Positions 18,615 to 27,670 of a DNA stretch of 64,000 nt are shown in pieces. The translations under genes and the position numbers were made by a program. Below the pieces are notes generated by a model. It did no database searches and was not told where the DNA came from. It saw only the letters and a program-made list of their open reading frames with translations. This stretch comes from Alphaproteobacteria bacterium PA2 (GTDB lineage: Bacteria > Pseudomonadota > Alphaproteobacteria > Caulobacterales > Caulobacteraceae), in NCBI GenBank assembly GCA_002256425.1, contig NKIZ01000001.1:310001-374000 (forward strand), in the 5' to 3' direction. Position 1 is the stretch's first letter. Every line of letters begins with the position of its first letter.

Positions 18615-19154
18615 ATGACGCCTGTGACCTCAGACGCCTCCCTTCCGACCATCCGCCGCCCGGCCCTGTTCCTGGACCGGGATGGCGTGCTCAACGAAGA
18701 CCGGGGCTATGTCCACCGCTGGGAGGACTTCACCTGGATTGACGGCGCCCGGGAAGCCATCGCCGCCTTCAACCGCGCTGGCTGGCTGGTCTTTGTGGTG
18801 ACCAACCAGTCCGGGGTCGGTCGGGGCTATTACACCGAAGCCGATGTCATGACCCTCCATCGCCGAATGGCCGACGCCCTGGCCGAATCCGGCGGAAGGG
18901 TAGACGCCTTCTATTATTGTCCCGATCACCCGGAGGCCGCCGAACCCCGATACCGCCATCCGGACCCTCCGGATCGCAAACCCAATCCCGGCATGCTGCT
19001 CCGGGCGATGGCGGAATGGCCTGTTGACCCGGGGAAATCCCTGATGGTCGGCGACAAGGATGGGGATTTGGAAGCCGGGCGGCGGGCTGGCGTGCGGGCG
19101 AGGCTGTTCGACGGGGGCGATCTCATGGCCTTCCTGAGCCCGGAATTACCCTGA
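18615..19154 (+). CDS. gmhB: D-glycero-beta-D-manno-heptose-1,7-bisphosphate 7-phosphatase / HAD-IIIA hydrolase
   Basis: HAD phosphatase of the GmhB type, used in making ADP-heptose for LPS core. Motif [13 protein letters not shown], motif [13 protein letters not shown] and motif [13 protein letters not shown] are intact. The loop YYCPDHPEA normally carries zinc-binding Cys/His residues; here only part of the set (C, H) is evident and the second pair is missing. The ATG at 18615 gives 179 residues; a GTG at 18588, with GAAGAG upstream, would add nine. Histidinol-phosphate phosphatase is a related alternative. Confidence 0.8.
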   Translation: MTPVTSDASLPTIRRPALFLDRDGVLNEDRGYVHRWEDFTWIDGAREAIAAFNRAGWLVFVVTNQSGVGRGYYTEADVMTLHRRMADALAESGGRVDAFYYCPDHPEAAEPRYRHPDPPDRKPNPGMLLRAMAEWPVDPGKSLMVGDKDGDLEAGRRAGVRARLFDGGDLMAFLSPELP

Positions 19155-19208
19155 GCTTACCTCGGGTGATGATTGACCCCGGGGTTTGATGACCGCCATC
19201 CTGTTCCC

Positions 19209-19658
19209 ATGACTGAAACATCACCCGACAGCGCCATTGCCGCCCGGATGGCCAATTCGACCCCGCAGGCCATCGCCCTGGGCTTTGAGGCCATCAGCAT
19301 GGCCGCCGGTCGGGCCTCCATGCGCGTTCCCTGGCGGGAAGACCTTGTGGAGGAGGCCGGCTCGCAGTCCCTGGCTTCCGGGGTGATCACTACCCTGACG
19401 GACCATTGCTGCGGCATGGCGGTGGCGGCCGTCGAGGAGGACCGGTTTCCAACCGCCACGCTGGACTTGCGGATCGACTTCCTGCGCCCCGCAGCCCCGG
19501 GCGCCGGCGTCATGGTCGAGGCCCATTGCTACCGGACGACAGAGTCCCTCGCCTTTGTCCGGGCCAGCGCCTGGGACGTCAGTCCGGAGGATCCCATAGC
19601 CACGGTCCAGGCCGCCTTTGTCCTGAACGGCCCCCAATCACCGAGGCCTGCGTCGTGA
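19209..19658 (+). CDS. PaaI-family hotdog thioesterase (first of a pair)
   Basis: A 149-residue single-hotdog protein. ASGVITTLTDHCCGMAVAA fits the PaaI/DUF4442-type core helix, though the usual HGG is replaced by ASG, and ATLDLRIDFLRPA is the conserved strand after it. It likely hydrolyses an acyl-CoA. The ATG at 19209 is chosen over a TTG at 19173. Its stop overlaps the next gene's GTG as GTGA, so the two are coupled and may form a heteromer. Confidence 0.78.
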   Translation: MTETSPDSAIAARMANSTPQAIALGFEAISMAAGRASMRVPWREDLVEEAGSQSLASGVITTLTDHCCGMAVAAVEEDRFPTATLDLRIDFLRPAAPGAGVMVEAHCYRTTESLAFVRASAWDVSPEDPIATVQAAFVLNGPQSPRPAS

Positions 19659-20071
19659 ACGAGAAGATTGCCCGCCTGCAGGCCTATCTGGACGCCCGAC
19701 CCTATGCCCGGTTCCTGGGGGCGAAGGCCGACGCCGTGGAGGGCGAAGTGGTCCTGGCGCTGCCCTTCTCGCCCCACCTGATCGGCAATACGGCCCTGCC
19801 GGCCCTGCATGGCGGCGTCATTGGCGCCATCATGGAGCTGTCAGCCCTGTCCCGGCTGACCCTGGTTCACCCAAGGCTGAGTCCGCACCAGACCATCGAC
19901 GTCACGATCGAATATCTGAGGCCCGGGCGGCCCCAGACCACCCTTGTCAGCGCCCATCTGAAAAAGGTCGGTCGGCGCATCGCCAATGTCCAGGTCGAGG
20001 CCTGGCAGGAGTCCCGGGATCAACCCATCGCCGCCCTGCGCGGGCATTTCCTACTTGGGCGCGAGAGCTAG
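19655..20071 (+). CDS. PaaI-family hotdog thioesterase (second of a pair)
   Basis: A 138-residue hotdog protein starting at a GTG that overlaps the stop of the previous thioesterase gene. [19 protein letters not shown] is the typical HGG core helix and [14 protein letters not shown] the following strand. Unlike its partner it keeps the HGG motif. The last 21 bases overlap the convergent phnD-like gene. It probably hydrolyses an acyl-CoA; substrate unknown. Confidence 0.8.
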   Translation: MNEKIARLQAYLDARPYARFLGAKADAVEGEVVLALPFSPHLIGNTALPALHGGVIGAIMELSALSRLTLVHPRLSPHQTIDVTIEYLRPGRPQTTLVSAHLKKVGRRIANVQVEAWQESRDQPIAALRGHFLLGRES

Positions 20072-21070
20072 GGCCTTCTGCTCGGCGTGAATGGCGTCGA
20101 GGTCGGCCTGGGCCCTGGCCCTGGCCTCGGCGTCCTGCCTGTTGCCCGCTTCGATCAGGGCCTCGGTCGCCTCCATCTCCCGGACGGGCAGGAGGTGGCT
20201 GTTGTCGGCGACCTTGAAGGGACCGGTCTCAATGCCCTTCAGGATCTCCCTCTGACGGACGGCTTCGGGGGTATCGCCGACGCCATAGGAGAAGATGAAG
20301 GCGCGGACCTTGGCCTTGACGGACTCGGGCACATCCTTGCGCCAGACCATGGGGTCTTCCGGAATGGTGGGCGAGGTCCAGATCACCTCGATATTGGCCA
20401 GGGTCTGTTTCGCCGCAGGCTCGGTCTTGGTGGACAGGCGGATAATGGACTGGGTGTTGTTGGTGGCCGCATCCACCTGGCCCATGGCGACGGCGAAGAG
20501 ATTGGCCTCATGATTGGCGCTCTTCACGGTCTTGAAGCAGCCGGCGGGGGTCTGGTTCCTGGGCGCAAAAAGGTAGGTCATGGGCGCCAGGGTGCCCGAG
20601 GTGGACTTGGCGTCCCCCATGGCGAAGTTCAGGGTCCGGTCACAGGCCATGATCCTGTCCAGGGTCAGGCCGCTGCCCTTTTTCACGATGATGACGGATT
20701 GATAGCCATCAGGCCCGCTGGGCTTTGAGGTTCGGGCGAAGACTTCCCCGCCGGACCGGCGCACGGCTTCCAGGCCCGACTGGTTGGTGAACCAGCCCAT
20801 CTCGGTCTGCTTGAAGCGCATGGCCTCAATCAGGGCGGTGTAGTTGGATCCGAAGAAGGGCTCGACCTTCAGGCCGGTGGCCTTTTCCATGTCGGCCAGG
20901 AAAGGCGCCCAGGACTTCTGCGCCGCCTGGGCGTTCTCGGTGGACATGATGGAGAAGCGGACGGTGTCGGTGGACTCCACTTCCTTCGCCGGTTTGCCGC
21001 AGGCCGCCAGGGCCAGGAGGAGGGCCAGGGCAAGGGCTGGTTTCCGTGCTGTCTTGGCTTGGATATTCAT
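20051..21070 (-). CDS. Phosphonate/phosphite-type ABC transporter substrate-binding lipoprotein (PhnD family)
   Basis: A 339-residue protein with a lipoprotein signal ending LALAAC (Cys24). The mature domain is PhnD-like: [34 protein letters not shown] and [11 protein letters not shown]. PhnD proteins bind phosphonates, phosphite or related anions for ABC import. No phnC or phnE gene is in the window, so its transporter, if any, is elsewhere. The ATG at 21070 has GGAAAG upstream; the open frame beyond it to 21634 is antisense to lysS and is not coding. Confidence 0.85.
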   Translation of the reverse strand: MNIQAKTARKPALALALLLALAACGKPAKEVESTDTVRFSIMSTENAQAAQKSWAPFLADMEKATGLKVEPFFGSNYTALIEAMRFKQTEMGWFTNQSGLEAVRRSGGEVFARTSKPSGPDGYQSVIIVKKGSGLTLDRIMACDRTLNFAMGDAKSTSGTLAPMTYLFAPRNQTPAGCFKTVKSANHEANLFAVAMGQVDAATNNTQSIIRLSTKTEPAAKQTLANIEVIWTSPTIPEDPMVWRKDVPESVKAKVRAFIFSYGVGDTPEAVRQREILKGIETGPFKVADNSHLLPVREMEATEALIEAGNRQDAEARARAQADLDAIHAEQKALALAPK

Positions 21071-21115
21071 GATGTTCTGCTTTCCAGGGCCCGGTCCGCG
21101 ACGGCCTTGATGCAT

Positions 21116-21134
21116 GCACAAATGAAATGTGTGC
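21116..21134. promoter_or_regulatory. Inverted repeat GCACA-N9-TGTGC in the phnD-like/lysS divergent promoter region
   Basis: GCACA (21116-21120) and TGTGC (21130-21134) lie 36-55 bases before the lysS start and 46-64 bases before the divergent phnD-like start. The arrangement suits an operator. No regulator is identified. Confidence 0.3.
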
Positions 21135-21170
21135 TTGAGGCCGTCGTCATTGAGGGCTAACGCGCGGACC

Positions 21171-22862
21171 ATGTCTCTGCAAGGTCTCTCCCATTCCGCC
21201 CGCGACGCCAAGAGCTGGCCCTTCGAACAGGCCCGGCTTCTGCTCGAACGCATTCTGCGCCTGCGCCTCTCCGACGGCGAGCGCGACCTGGCTGCATCGC
21301 TGATCCTCGAGGGCAAGGCCGCAGAGGCGGCGGCGACCTTCGAAGCCCTTCGCCGGCCGGTGGTCTTCCAGTGCGGCTTCGGCGCCTCAGGCCTGCCGCA
21401 CATGGGCACCTTCGGCGAGGCGGCCCGGCCGACCATGGTGCGCAACGCGTTCCGCGCCCTGACCGACGACGCCATTCCCACCAAGCTGATTGTCTTCTCC
21501 GACGACATGGACGGCTTCCGCAAGATTCCGGACAATGTGCCCAATCGCGACATGCTCGAGGAAGACCGGGACAAGCCGGTCAGCCGGGTCCGCGACCCCT
21601 TCGGCGAGTACGAGAGCTTCGGCGCCCACAACAACGCCCGCCTGCGCGCCTTTCTGGACGGCTTCGGCTTTGACTATGACTTCATGTCGTCGACACAGAC
21701 CTATCAGTCCGGCCAGCTGGACAGGGTTCTGCTGCGGATCCTGGAGCGGTTCGACGCCATCCAGGGGGTCATGCTGCCTACCCTGGGCGAAGAGCGTCGG
21801 GCCACCTATTCCCCCTTCCTGCCCATCAGTCCCAAGTCCGGTCGGGTGCTGCAGGCGCCGACCCTGGAACGCAATGTCGAGCGCGGGACCATTGTCTTCG
21901 CCGATGAGGACGGAACCCGGACCGAGGTCCCGGTCACCGGCGGCCATGTGAAGCTGCAGTGGCGCCCGGACTGGGCCGCCCGCTGGACCGCGCTCGAAGT
22001 TGATTACGAAATGTCGGGCAAGGACCTGGTGGACAGCGTCCGGGTGTCCAACAAGCTGGTCAAGGTTCTGGGCGGGACACCGCCCGAGGCCTTCCACTTC
22101 GAGCTCTTCATGGACGAGAACAACCAGAAGATCTCCAAGTCCAAGGGCAATGGCCTGACCATGGAGGAGTGGCTGCGCTATGGCGCGCCCGAGAGCCTCG
22201 CCTATTACATGTACCAGTCACCCAAGTCGGCCAAGCGGCTGTATTTCGACGTCATCCCCAAGGCGACGGACGAATACCTGCAGCAGCTGGACGCCTTCAA
22301 CCGCGCACGCAGTGACGGATCCAACGCACCGGGCATCGACAATCCGGCCTGGCATGTCCATCGCGGCGCGCCGCCGGAGTCCGGTTCGCCGGTCTCCTTC
22401 TCCCTGCTGCTGAATCTGGTGTCGGCCGCCGACGCCTCCACCAAGGACATCCTCTGGGGCTTCATCCGGACCTATATCCCCGGGGCGACAGCGGAAACCC
22501 AGCCCCTGCTGGACCGGCTGGCCGACTATGCGATCAATTACTACGAGGACTTCGTAAAGCCGAACAAGCGCTTCCGGGCGCCCGACGCCATGGAGCGGGC
22601 GGCCATCGAGGATCTGGCCGCCCGGTTCCGGGCCCTGCCTGCCGGTTGCCAGGACGCCGAGCTGATCCAGGCCGAGGTCTATGAAGCCGGCAAGGCGGCG
22701 GGCTTCGAGCCCCTGCGCCTGTGGTTCACGGCGCTTTATGAGGTCCTTCTGGGACAGAGCCAGGGGCCACGCTTCGGCTCCTTCGCCGCCATTTTCGGGC
22801 TGGACCGCACCCTTGACCTGATTGATCGCGCCCTGTCCGGGAGTCTCGTCAGCGAGGGATAG
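21171..22862 (+). CDS. lysS: Lysine--tRNA ligase, class I
   Basis: A 563-residue class I lysyl-tRNA synthetase, the type common in archaea, alphaproteobacteria and spirochaetes. The HIGH-like motif is in [10 protein letters not shown] and the KMSKS-like motif in KISKSKG. The C-terminal helical domain after about residue 350 completes the enzyme. The ATG at 21171 begins MSLQGLSH. No class II LysRS is in the window, so this is presumably the only lysyl-tRNA synthetase, but that needs the whole genome. Confidence 0.93.
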   Translation: MSLQGLSHSARDAKSWPFEQARLLLERILRLRLSDGERDLAASLILEGKAAEAAATFEALRRPVVFQCGFGASGLPHMGTFGEAARPTMVRNAFRALTDDAIPTKLIVFSDDMDGFRKIPDNVPNRDMLEEDRDKPVSRVRDPFGEYESFGAHNNARLRAFLDGFGFDYDFMSSTQTYQSGQLDRVLLRILERFDAIQGVMLPTLGEERRATYSPFLPISPKSGRVLQAPTLERNVERGTIVFADEDGTRTEVPVTGGHVKLQWRPDWAARWTALEVDYEMSGKDLVDSVRVSNKLVKVLGGTPPEAFHFELFMDENNQKISKSKGNGLTMEEWLRYGAPESLAYYMYQSPKSAKRLYFDVIPKATDEYLQQLDAFNRARSDGSNAPGIDNPAWHVHRGAPPESGSPVSFSLLLNLVSAADASTKDILWGFIRTYIPGATAETQPLLDRLADYAINYYEDFVKPNKRFRAPDAMERAAIEDLAARFRALPAGCQDAELIQAEVYEAGKAAGFEPLRLWFTALYEVLLGQSQGPRFGSFAAIFGLDRTLDLIDRALSGSLVSEG

Positions 22863-22878
22863 GTGATCAACGATCATA

Positions 22879-22908
22879 TTGACGCGCACGGAAGGCAGGC
22901 TTACGCTC
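22879..22908 (+). promoter_or_regulatory. Putative Caulobacter-type promoter of the MerR gene
   Basis: TTGACG at 22879-22884, a 14-base spacer and GCTTACGCTC at 22899-22908 fit the TTGaCg / GCTAnAwC pattern with its 10-14 base gap. CTTAC (22900-22904) and GTAAG (22916-22920) form a short inverted repeat over the downstream element that the regulator itself might bind. Confidence 0.4.
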
Positions 22909-22944
22909 CGGGAAGGTAAGAAGACCTTCGGGGAGGAAGTTCCA

Positions 22945-23418
22945 GTGCCTAATGATCTGCGCCGTCCGGCTCGCACCTTCACCATCCGGCAGCTCTGCCA
23001 GGAATTCAAATGCACACCCCGCGCCCTGCGCTTCTATGAGGACAAGGGTCTGCTGACCCCGGCCCGGGACGGCATGAACCGGGTCTATTCCTATCGCGAC
23101 CGGGCCCGGCTCCAGCTGATCCTTCGGGGCAAGCGCGTCGGTCTGGCCCTGGCCGAAATCGGCGAAATCCTCGACCTCTATGAAGTGGACGACGGCGGCG
23201 CCACCCAGAACGCCAAGTCCCTTGGCAAGTTCCGCCAGCGCATTGTCGCCCTGCAGGCCCAGCGGGACGACATCGACAACGCCATTCTGGAGCTGGAAGA
23301 AGCCAGCAAGCGGCTGGAGGCCCACCTGGCCCAGACCCGCCCTGATCTCCTGCCCCAGGCGGCGGACTATGATCAGGTCCTGCGGGCGCGGCTCGGCGAT
23401 CTCGAACACGCCAAATAG
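22945..23418 (+). CDS. MerR family transcriptional regulator
   Basis: A 157-residue regulator with an N-terminal winged-helix domain (TIRQLCQEFKCTPRALRFYE, DKGLLTPARDG) and a long coiled coil from about residue 90 (RIVALQAQRDDIDNAILELEEA). There is no cysteine cluster, so it is not a metal sensor. The GTG start has GGGAGG at 22931-22936, an ideal distance, and is preferred over the TTG at 22879. It lies just upstream of an acyl-CoA dehydrogenase gene, which is the likely target; acyl-CoA sensing would be an inference. Confidence 0.85.
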   Translation: MPNDLRRPARTFTIRQLCQEFKCTPRALRFYEDKGLLTPARDGMNRVYSYRDRARLQLILRGKRVGLALAEIGEILDLYEVDDGGATQNAKSLGKFRQRIVALQAQRDDIDNAILELEEASKRLEAHLAQTRPDLLPQAADYDQVLRARLGDLEHAK

Positions 23419-23460
23419 CGTCCGGGTATCTGGCCCCTGGCATCGGGACTATGCTCTAGT

Positions 23461-23473
23461 GTGTCTGTGACAC
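23461..23473. promoter_or_regulatory. Inverted repeat GTGTC-tgt-GACAC before the acyl-CoA dehydrogenase gene
   Basis: A perfect five-base inverted repeat lies 14 bases before the ATG at 23487. It follows a -10-like TATGCT at 23450-23455. This is a good position for a repressor site. Confidence 0.4.
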
Positions 23474-23486
23474 ATATGGAGCGCCC

Positions 23487-25274
23487 ATGACCTACCAGCC
23501 CCCCGTTCGCGACCACACCTTCATCCTGGCCGATATCCTCAATATCGATCAGTACGGCGACCTGCCGGGCTTTGCCGAGGCGCCCATGGATGTGGTGTCG
23601 CAGATCATCGAAGAGTCCGGCAAGTTCACCGCCGAGGTCCTGGCTCCCCTGAACGCGGTCGGCGACAAGGAGGGCTGTCACTGGTCCCCTGACCATACGG
23701 TGACCACCCCCAAGGGCTTCAAGGAAGCCTATGCCAAGCTGGTCGAGGGCGGCTGGCCCGCCCTGGGCGCCGAGCCCGCCTATGGCGGACAGGGCCTGCC
23801 CCATGTGATCAACCTGTCCTTCACGGAGATGACCTCGTCGGCCAACATGGCCTTTGGCATGTATCCCGGCCTGACCCACGGCGCCTATTCCGCCATTCTG
23901 GCCGGGGGTTCCCAGGACCAGAAGGATCTCTACCTGCCCAAGCTGGCCTCGGGTCAGTGGGGCGGGACCATGAACCTCACCGAGCCCCATTGCGGCACGG
24001 ATCTGGGCCTGCTGCGCACAAAGGCGGTTCCTCAGGGGGATGGCAGCTACAGGATCTCGGGCACCAAGATCTGGATATCCGGCGGCGAACACGACCTGGC
24101 CGAAAACATCGTCCACCTGGTCCTGGCCCGCATCGAAGGCGCCCCGGAAGGGGTTCGCGGCATTTCCCTGTTCATCGTCCCGAAATTCCTGCCGGACGCC
24201 GAGGGCAATCCGGGTGAGCGGAACAGCGTTTACTGCGACGGCCTTGAAGAAAAGATGGGCATTCACGGCAACGCCACCTGCGTCATGCGCCATGAAGCGG
24301 CGAAGGGCTGGCTGGTGGGGGTCGAGAACCAGGGCCTGCGCATCATGTTCGTCATGATGAACGAGGCGCGGATCGGGGTGGGCCTTCAGGGCATAGCCCA
24401 GGCCGAAATCGCCTATCAGGCGGCCGCCGCCTTCGCCAAGGACCGGCTGCAGGGGCGTTCCCTGACCGGACCCAAGAACGCTGAGGGTCCCGCCGATCCC
24501 ATCATCGTCCATCCGGACGTCCGCCGCATGCTCATGGACAGCCGGGCCGTCATCGAGGCTGGCCGGGCCTTCCTGTTCTGGACCGCCCTGCATGGCGACC
24601 TGGCCCATTCCCACCCCGACGAGGCCGTGCGCCAGAAGGCGGGCGACTACATGGCCCTAATGACCCCGGTGGTGAAGGGCTATCTGACGGACCGCGGTCT
24701 GAAGGTCTGTTCCGATGCCCTGCAGATCCACGGCGGCTCGGGCTTTACCGAGCACTTCCCCGCCAGCCAGTACATGCGCGATGTGCGCATTTCCCTGATC
24801 TATGAGGGCACCAACGGCGTCCAGGCCCTGGACCTGGTGGGCCGCAAGCTGGCCGCGGACGGTGGCCGGGCGGTGATGAGCTTCTTCGCCGAGATCGACG
24901 CCTATGTGGCCGAACATGGCGAGGACCCGACCCTCAAGCCCTTCGTCGAAGGCCTGGCCGCCGCCAAGGTCCAGCTGCAGGACGGCACCATGTGGCTGAT
25001 GCAGAACGGCCTGGCCAATCCCGACAATGCCGGCGCCGCCTCGACGGATTACATGCACCTCTTTGGCCTGACCGCCCTGGCCTATATGTGGGCCAGGATC
25101 GCCCAGGCGGCCCAGGCGAAGATTGCGGCCGGGGACACCGATCCCTTCTATGCCAACAAGCTGGTCATCGGCCGCTACTTCCTGGAACGTGTCCTGCCGG
25201 ACACGGGCAGCCATCTGGCCAAGCTGAAGACCGGATCAGAGTTGATGATGGCCCTTCCGGCGGACGCCTTCTGA
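23487..25274 (+). CDS. Acyl-CoA dehydrogenase with C-terminal extension
   Basis: A 595-residue flavin-dependent acyl-CoA dehydrogenase. MNLTEPHCGTDLGLLRTKA is the N-terminal FAD-contact signature and SDALQIHGGSGFTEHFP the C-terminal one. YEGTNGVQALDLVGRKL contains the region of the catalytic glutamate. The extra ~100 C-terminal residues are typical of the long (about 600-residue) bacterial class used in fatty-acid beta-oxidation. It lies downstream of a MerR regulator and one base upstream of osmC. Chain-length preference cannot be read from sequence. Confidence 0.9.
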   Translation: MTYQPPVRDHTFILADILNIDQYGDLPGFAEAPMDVVSQIIEESGKFTAEVLAPLNAVGDKEGCHWSPDHTVTTPKGFKEAYAKLVEGGWPALGAEPAYGGQGLPHVINLSFTEMTSSANMAFGMYPGLTHGAYSAILAGGSQDQKDLYLPKLASGQWGGTMNLTEPHCGTDLGLLRTKAVPQGDGSYRISGTKIWISGGEHDLAENIVHLVLARIEGAPEGVRGISLFIVPKFLPDAEGNPGERNSVYCDGLEEKMGIHGNATCVMRHEAAKGWLVGVENQGLRIMFVMMNEARIGVGLQGIAQAEIAYQAAAAFAKDRLQGRSLTGPKNAEGPADPIIVHPDVRRMLMDSRAVIEAGRAFLFWTALHGDLAHSHPDEAVRQKAGDYMALMTPVVKGYLTDRGLKVCSDALQIHGGSGFTEHFPASQYMRDVRISLIYEGTNGVQALDLVGRKLAADGGRAVMSFFAEIDAYVAEHGEDPTLKPFVEGLAAAKVQLQDGTMWLMQNGLANPDNAGAASTDYMHLFGLTALAYMWARIAQAAQAKIAAGDTDPFYANKLVIGRYFLERVLPDTGSHLAKLKTGSELMMALPADAF

Positions 25275-25275
25275 C

Positions 25276-25728
25276 ATGGCCCGCTACACGGCCGACGTCC
25301 TGTGGAGCCTGAAGGAGGGCGAAGACTTCGCCAATGGCCGCTACAGCCGGGCCCACACGATCAGCTTTGACGGCGGCGTCACCATGCCGGCTTCGGCCTC
25401 ACCCCACGTGGTGGGCAAGTGGGCCGATCCCGCTGCCGTGGATCCCGAGGAATTGCTGGTGGCGGCCCTGTCCAACTGTCACATGCTGACCTTCCTGCAC
25501 AAGGCGCGGCTGGCCGGGTTTTCCGTGGCCAGCTATGCCGACCACGCCGAGGGCGTCATGGAAGAGATAGCTCCGGGCCGGCTGGGCGTGACCCGGGTCT
25601 GGCTCAAGCCCGACATCGCCTGGGCCGGTCCCGCGCCCACGCCGGATCAGCTGGTGGACCTCCACCATGCCGCCCACGAGGAATGTTACATCGCCAACTC
25701 GGTGACCACCGAGGTGGTCATAGGTTAG
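25276..25728 (+). CDS. OsmC family protein
   Basis: A 150-residue OsmC/Ohr-fold protein. The two redox cysteines are visible in LSNCHMLTFL (about residue 73) and EECYIANS (about 137), so peroxidase activity on organic hydroperoxides is plausible. It starts one base after the acyl-CoA dehydrogenase stop and should be co-transcribed. Its stop overlaps that of the convergent monooxygenase gene by four bases. Confidence 0.85.
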   Translation: MARYTADVLWSLKEGEDFANGRYSRAHTISFDGGVTMPASASPHVVGKWADPAAVDPEELLVAALSNCHMLTFLHKARLAGFSVASYADHAEGVMEEIAPGRLGVTRVWLKPDIAWAGPAPTPDQLVDLHHAAHEECYIANSVTTEVVIG

Positions 25729-27194
25729 GCGGCGTTGCGTCGGCGCGGATTGGAGAATTCCAGCACCCCGTCCTCCAGGGTCGAATAGCGCAGGCTCATC
25801 ATGTCCCGGGCATAGTTCTGGTGCAGCTTCCACGGCGCCTTGGATCCCTGCTTGGGGAAGGCGGCGATGGAGCGCTGGACATATCCGGACGAGAAGTCGA
25901 GCCAGGGCTCCAGGCCCATGTCCGGATCATTGTTCCTCGGGGTAGCCTGCTGCAGGCCCGTCTTCTTCATGTGGTTCAGAAGTCGGCAGACATACTCGCA
26001 GGTCAGGTCGCACTTCAGGGTCCAGGACGCATTGGTGTAGCCGAAGGACGACGCCAGGTTCGGCACATCGGAATACATCATGCCCTTGTAGCTGAGGCTG
26101 GTCCCGGGATCGACCGCCTGGCCGTCCACGGTCAGCTTCAGGCCATTGAGCACCTGCAGGTTCAGACCCGTCGCCGTGACGATCACATCGGCCGGCAGCT
26201 CGGCGCCGGACTTCAGCTTGATACCGGTGGGGGTGAAGGTCTCGATATGGTCGGTGACCACCTCGGCCGCACCCGACTTGATGGCGTTGAACAGGTCGGC
26301 GTCCGGCACCAGGCAGAGGCGCTGGTCCCACGGATTGTATTTGGGCGTGAAGTGGGTGGCCACGTCATAGTCCGGGCCCAGCTCGGCCTTCACCATGTCG
26401 ATGATGCCTTGCTTGGTCCGGTCGGGCCGGTTGCGGGCGATCCGGTAGAAGAACATGCCCCCCAGCACATTGCGCCAGCGGATGATCTGGTAGGCCAGCA
26501 TGGAGGGCAGCCACTTGCGCAGCTTGTTGGCCATGGCGTCCTCGGCGGGGCGCGACACCACATAGGTGGGCGAGCGCTGCAGCATGGTGACATGGGCCGC
26601 GGTCTTTGCCATTTCCGGCACCAGGGTCACGGCCGTGGCGCCTGACCCGATCACCACCACCCGCTTGCCGGCATATTCCAGGTTTTCCGGCCAGTGCTGG
26701 GGATGGACCAGGGCGCCCTTGAAGTCCTTGGCGCCGGGGAAGTCCGGGGTATAGCCCTTGTCGTAATTGTAATAGCCGCCGCACAGGAACAGGAACTGGC
26801 AGGTCACCTGGACCGGCTTGCCATCAACCTGGGACTCAACGGTCCAGAGGGCGTCCGACGACGACCAGGAGGCGTTCTGGACCATGTGTCCGAACCGGAT
26901 GTGGGGCTCGATTCCCTCGTCCTTGGCCGTATCGCGCACGTATTTCAGGATGGAAGGCCCGTCAGCAATCGCCTTGGCCTCGGTCCAGGGCTTGAAGGCA
27001 TAGCCCAGGGTGTACATGTCGCTGTCCGACCGGATGCCTGGATAGCGGAACAGGTCCCAGGTCCCGCCGATCGCCTGCCGCCCCTCGAGGATGACATAGG
27101 ATCGGTCCGGGCAGTTGGTCTGCAGGTGATGGGCCGCGCCGACGCCGGACAGGCCGGCTCCGATGATGACGACGTCAAAGTGTTCGGTGGGCAT
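25725..27194 (-). CDS. Flavin-containing monooxygenase, Baeyer-Villiger type
   Basis: A 489-residue class B flavoprotein monooxygenase. The first Rossmann motif is IIGAGLSGVGAA for FAD and the second is VIGSGATAVTL for NADPH. Between them, FKGALVHPQHWP matches the FxGxxxHxxxW(P/D) fingerprint of Baeyer-Villiger enzymes rather than plain FMOs. It would insert oxygen into a ketone or oxidise a heteroatom using NADPH. Substrate unknown. It lies downstream of vsr on the same strand, 31 bases apart. Confidence 0.85.
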   Translation of the reverse strand: MPTEHFDVVIIGAGLSGVGAAHHLQTNCPDRSYVILEGRQAIGGTWDLFRYPGIRSDSDMYTLGYAFKPWTEAKAIADGPSILKYVRDTAKDEGIEPHIRFGHMVQNASWSSSDALWTVESQVDGKPVQVTCQFLFLCGGYYNYDKGYTPDFPGAKDFKGALVHPQHWPENLEYAGKRVVVIGSGATAVTLVPEMAKTAAHVTMLQRSPTYVVSRPAEDAMANKLRKWLPSMLAYQIIRWRNVLGGMFFYRIARNRPDRTKQGIIDMVKAELGPDYDVATHFTPKYNPWDQRLCLVPDADLFNAIKSGAAEVVTDHIETFTPTGIKLKSGAELPADVIVTATGLNLQVLNGLKLTVDGQAVDPGTSLSYKGMMYSDVPNLASSFGYTNASWTLKCDLTCEYVCRLLNHMKKTGLQQATPRNNDPDMGLEPWLDFSSGYVQRSIAAFPKQGSKAPWKLHQNYARDMMSLRYSTLEDGVLEFSNPRRRNAA

Positions 27195-27225
27195 GGGGGA
27201 GAGCCTTTTAAACTACGCGGGCCGC

Positions 27226-27660
27226 TTATCGGACGAGAGGGACCGGCGGGCAAGCCGTCACAAGCCCTTCCAGCTTTTCCCGCCAGTCAGGGTCCGCCCT
27301 CATTTCACATTCCCACAGGACCAGGACCTTCCAGCCCAGGACTGTGAGGGCCTGCAGGCTGCCGGCGTCCCGCTCACGGTTGCGGCCGATCTTGGCCAGC
27401 CAGTAGTCCTGATTGGCCTTGGGGACCCGGGCGCCGCGGGCGCAGTCGTGGCCATGCCAGAAGCAGCCGTGGATGAAGATGGCCAGGCGCCGTCCCGGCA
27501 TGACGATATCCGGTGAGCCCGGCAGGTCCTTCCGGTGCAGGCGATAGCGCAAGCCCATGGCGGTCAGGGCCTTGCGCACCTTCAGTTCCGGGCTGGTGTC
27601 CCTGCTGCGCACCCGGCGCATGACGGACGATCTTTTCTCCGGGGAAAAGACGTCCGTCAC
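27226..27660 (-). CDS. vsr: Very short patch repair endonuclease
   Basis: A 144-residue mismatch endonuclease that nicks next to T in T:G mismatches made when 5-methylcytosine deaminates. The catalytic Asp51 is in SPDIVMPG, the same residue number as in E. coli Vsr. FIHGCFWHGHDC carries the zinc-binding and other conserved residues, and WECEMR ends the core. The GTG start at 27660 lies ten bases after the cysK stop; an upstream ATG in the frame is inside cysK. A C5 methyltransferase gene is two genes upstream. Confidence 0.92.
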   Translation of the reverse strand: MTDVFSPEKRSSVMRRVRSRDTSPELKVRKALTAMGLRYRLHRKDLPGSPDIVMPGRRLAIFIHGCFWHGHDCARGARVPKANQDYWLAKIGRNRERDAGSLQALTVLGWKVLVLWECEMRADPDWREKLEGLVTACPPVPLVR

Positions 27661-27670
27661 AGGCGGACCA

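Noticed and set aside
21071..21634. Upstream extension of the phnD-like frame
   Set aside because: Lies antisense to lysS and precedes a clear lipoprotein signal peptide beginning at 21070.
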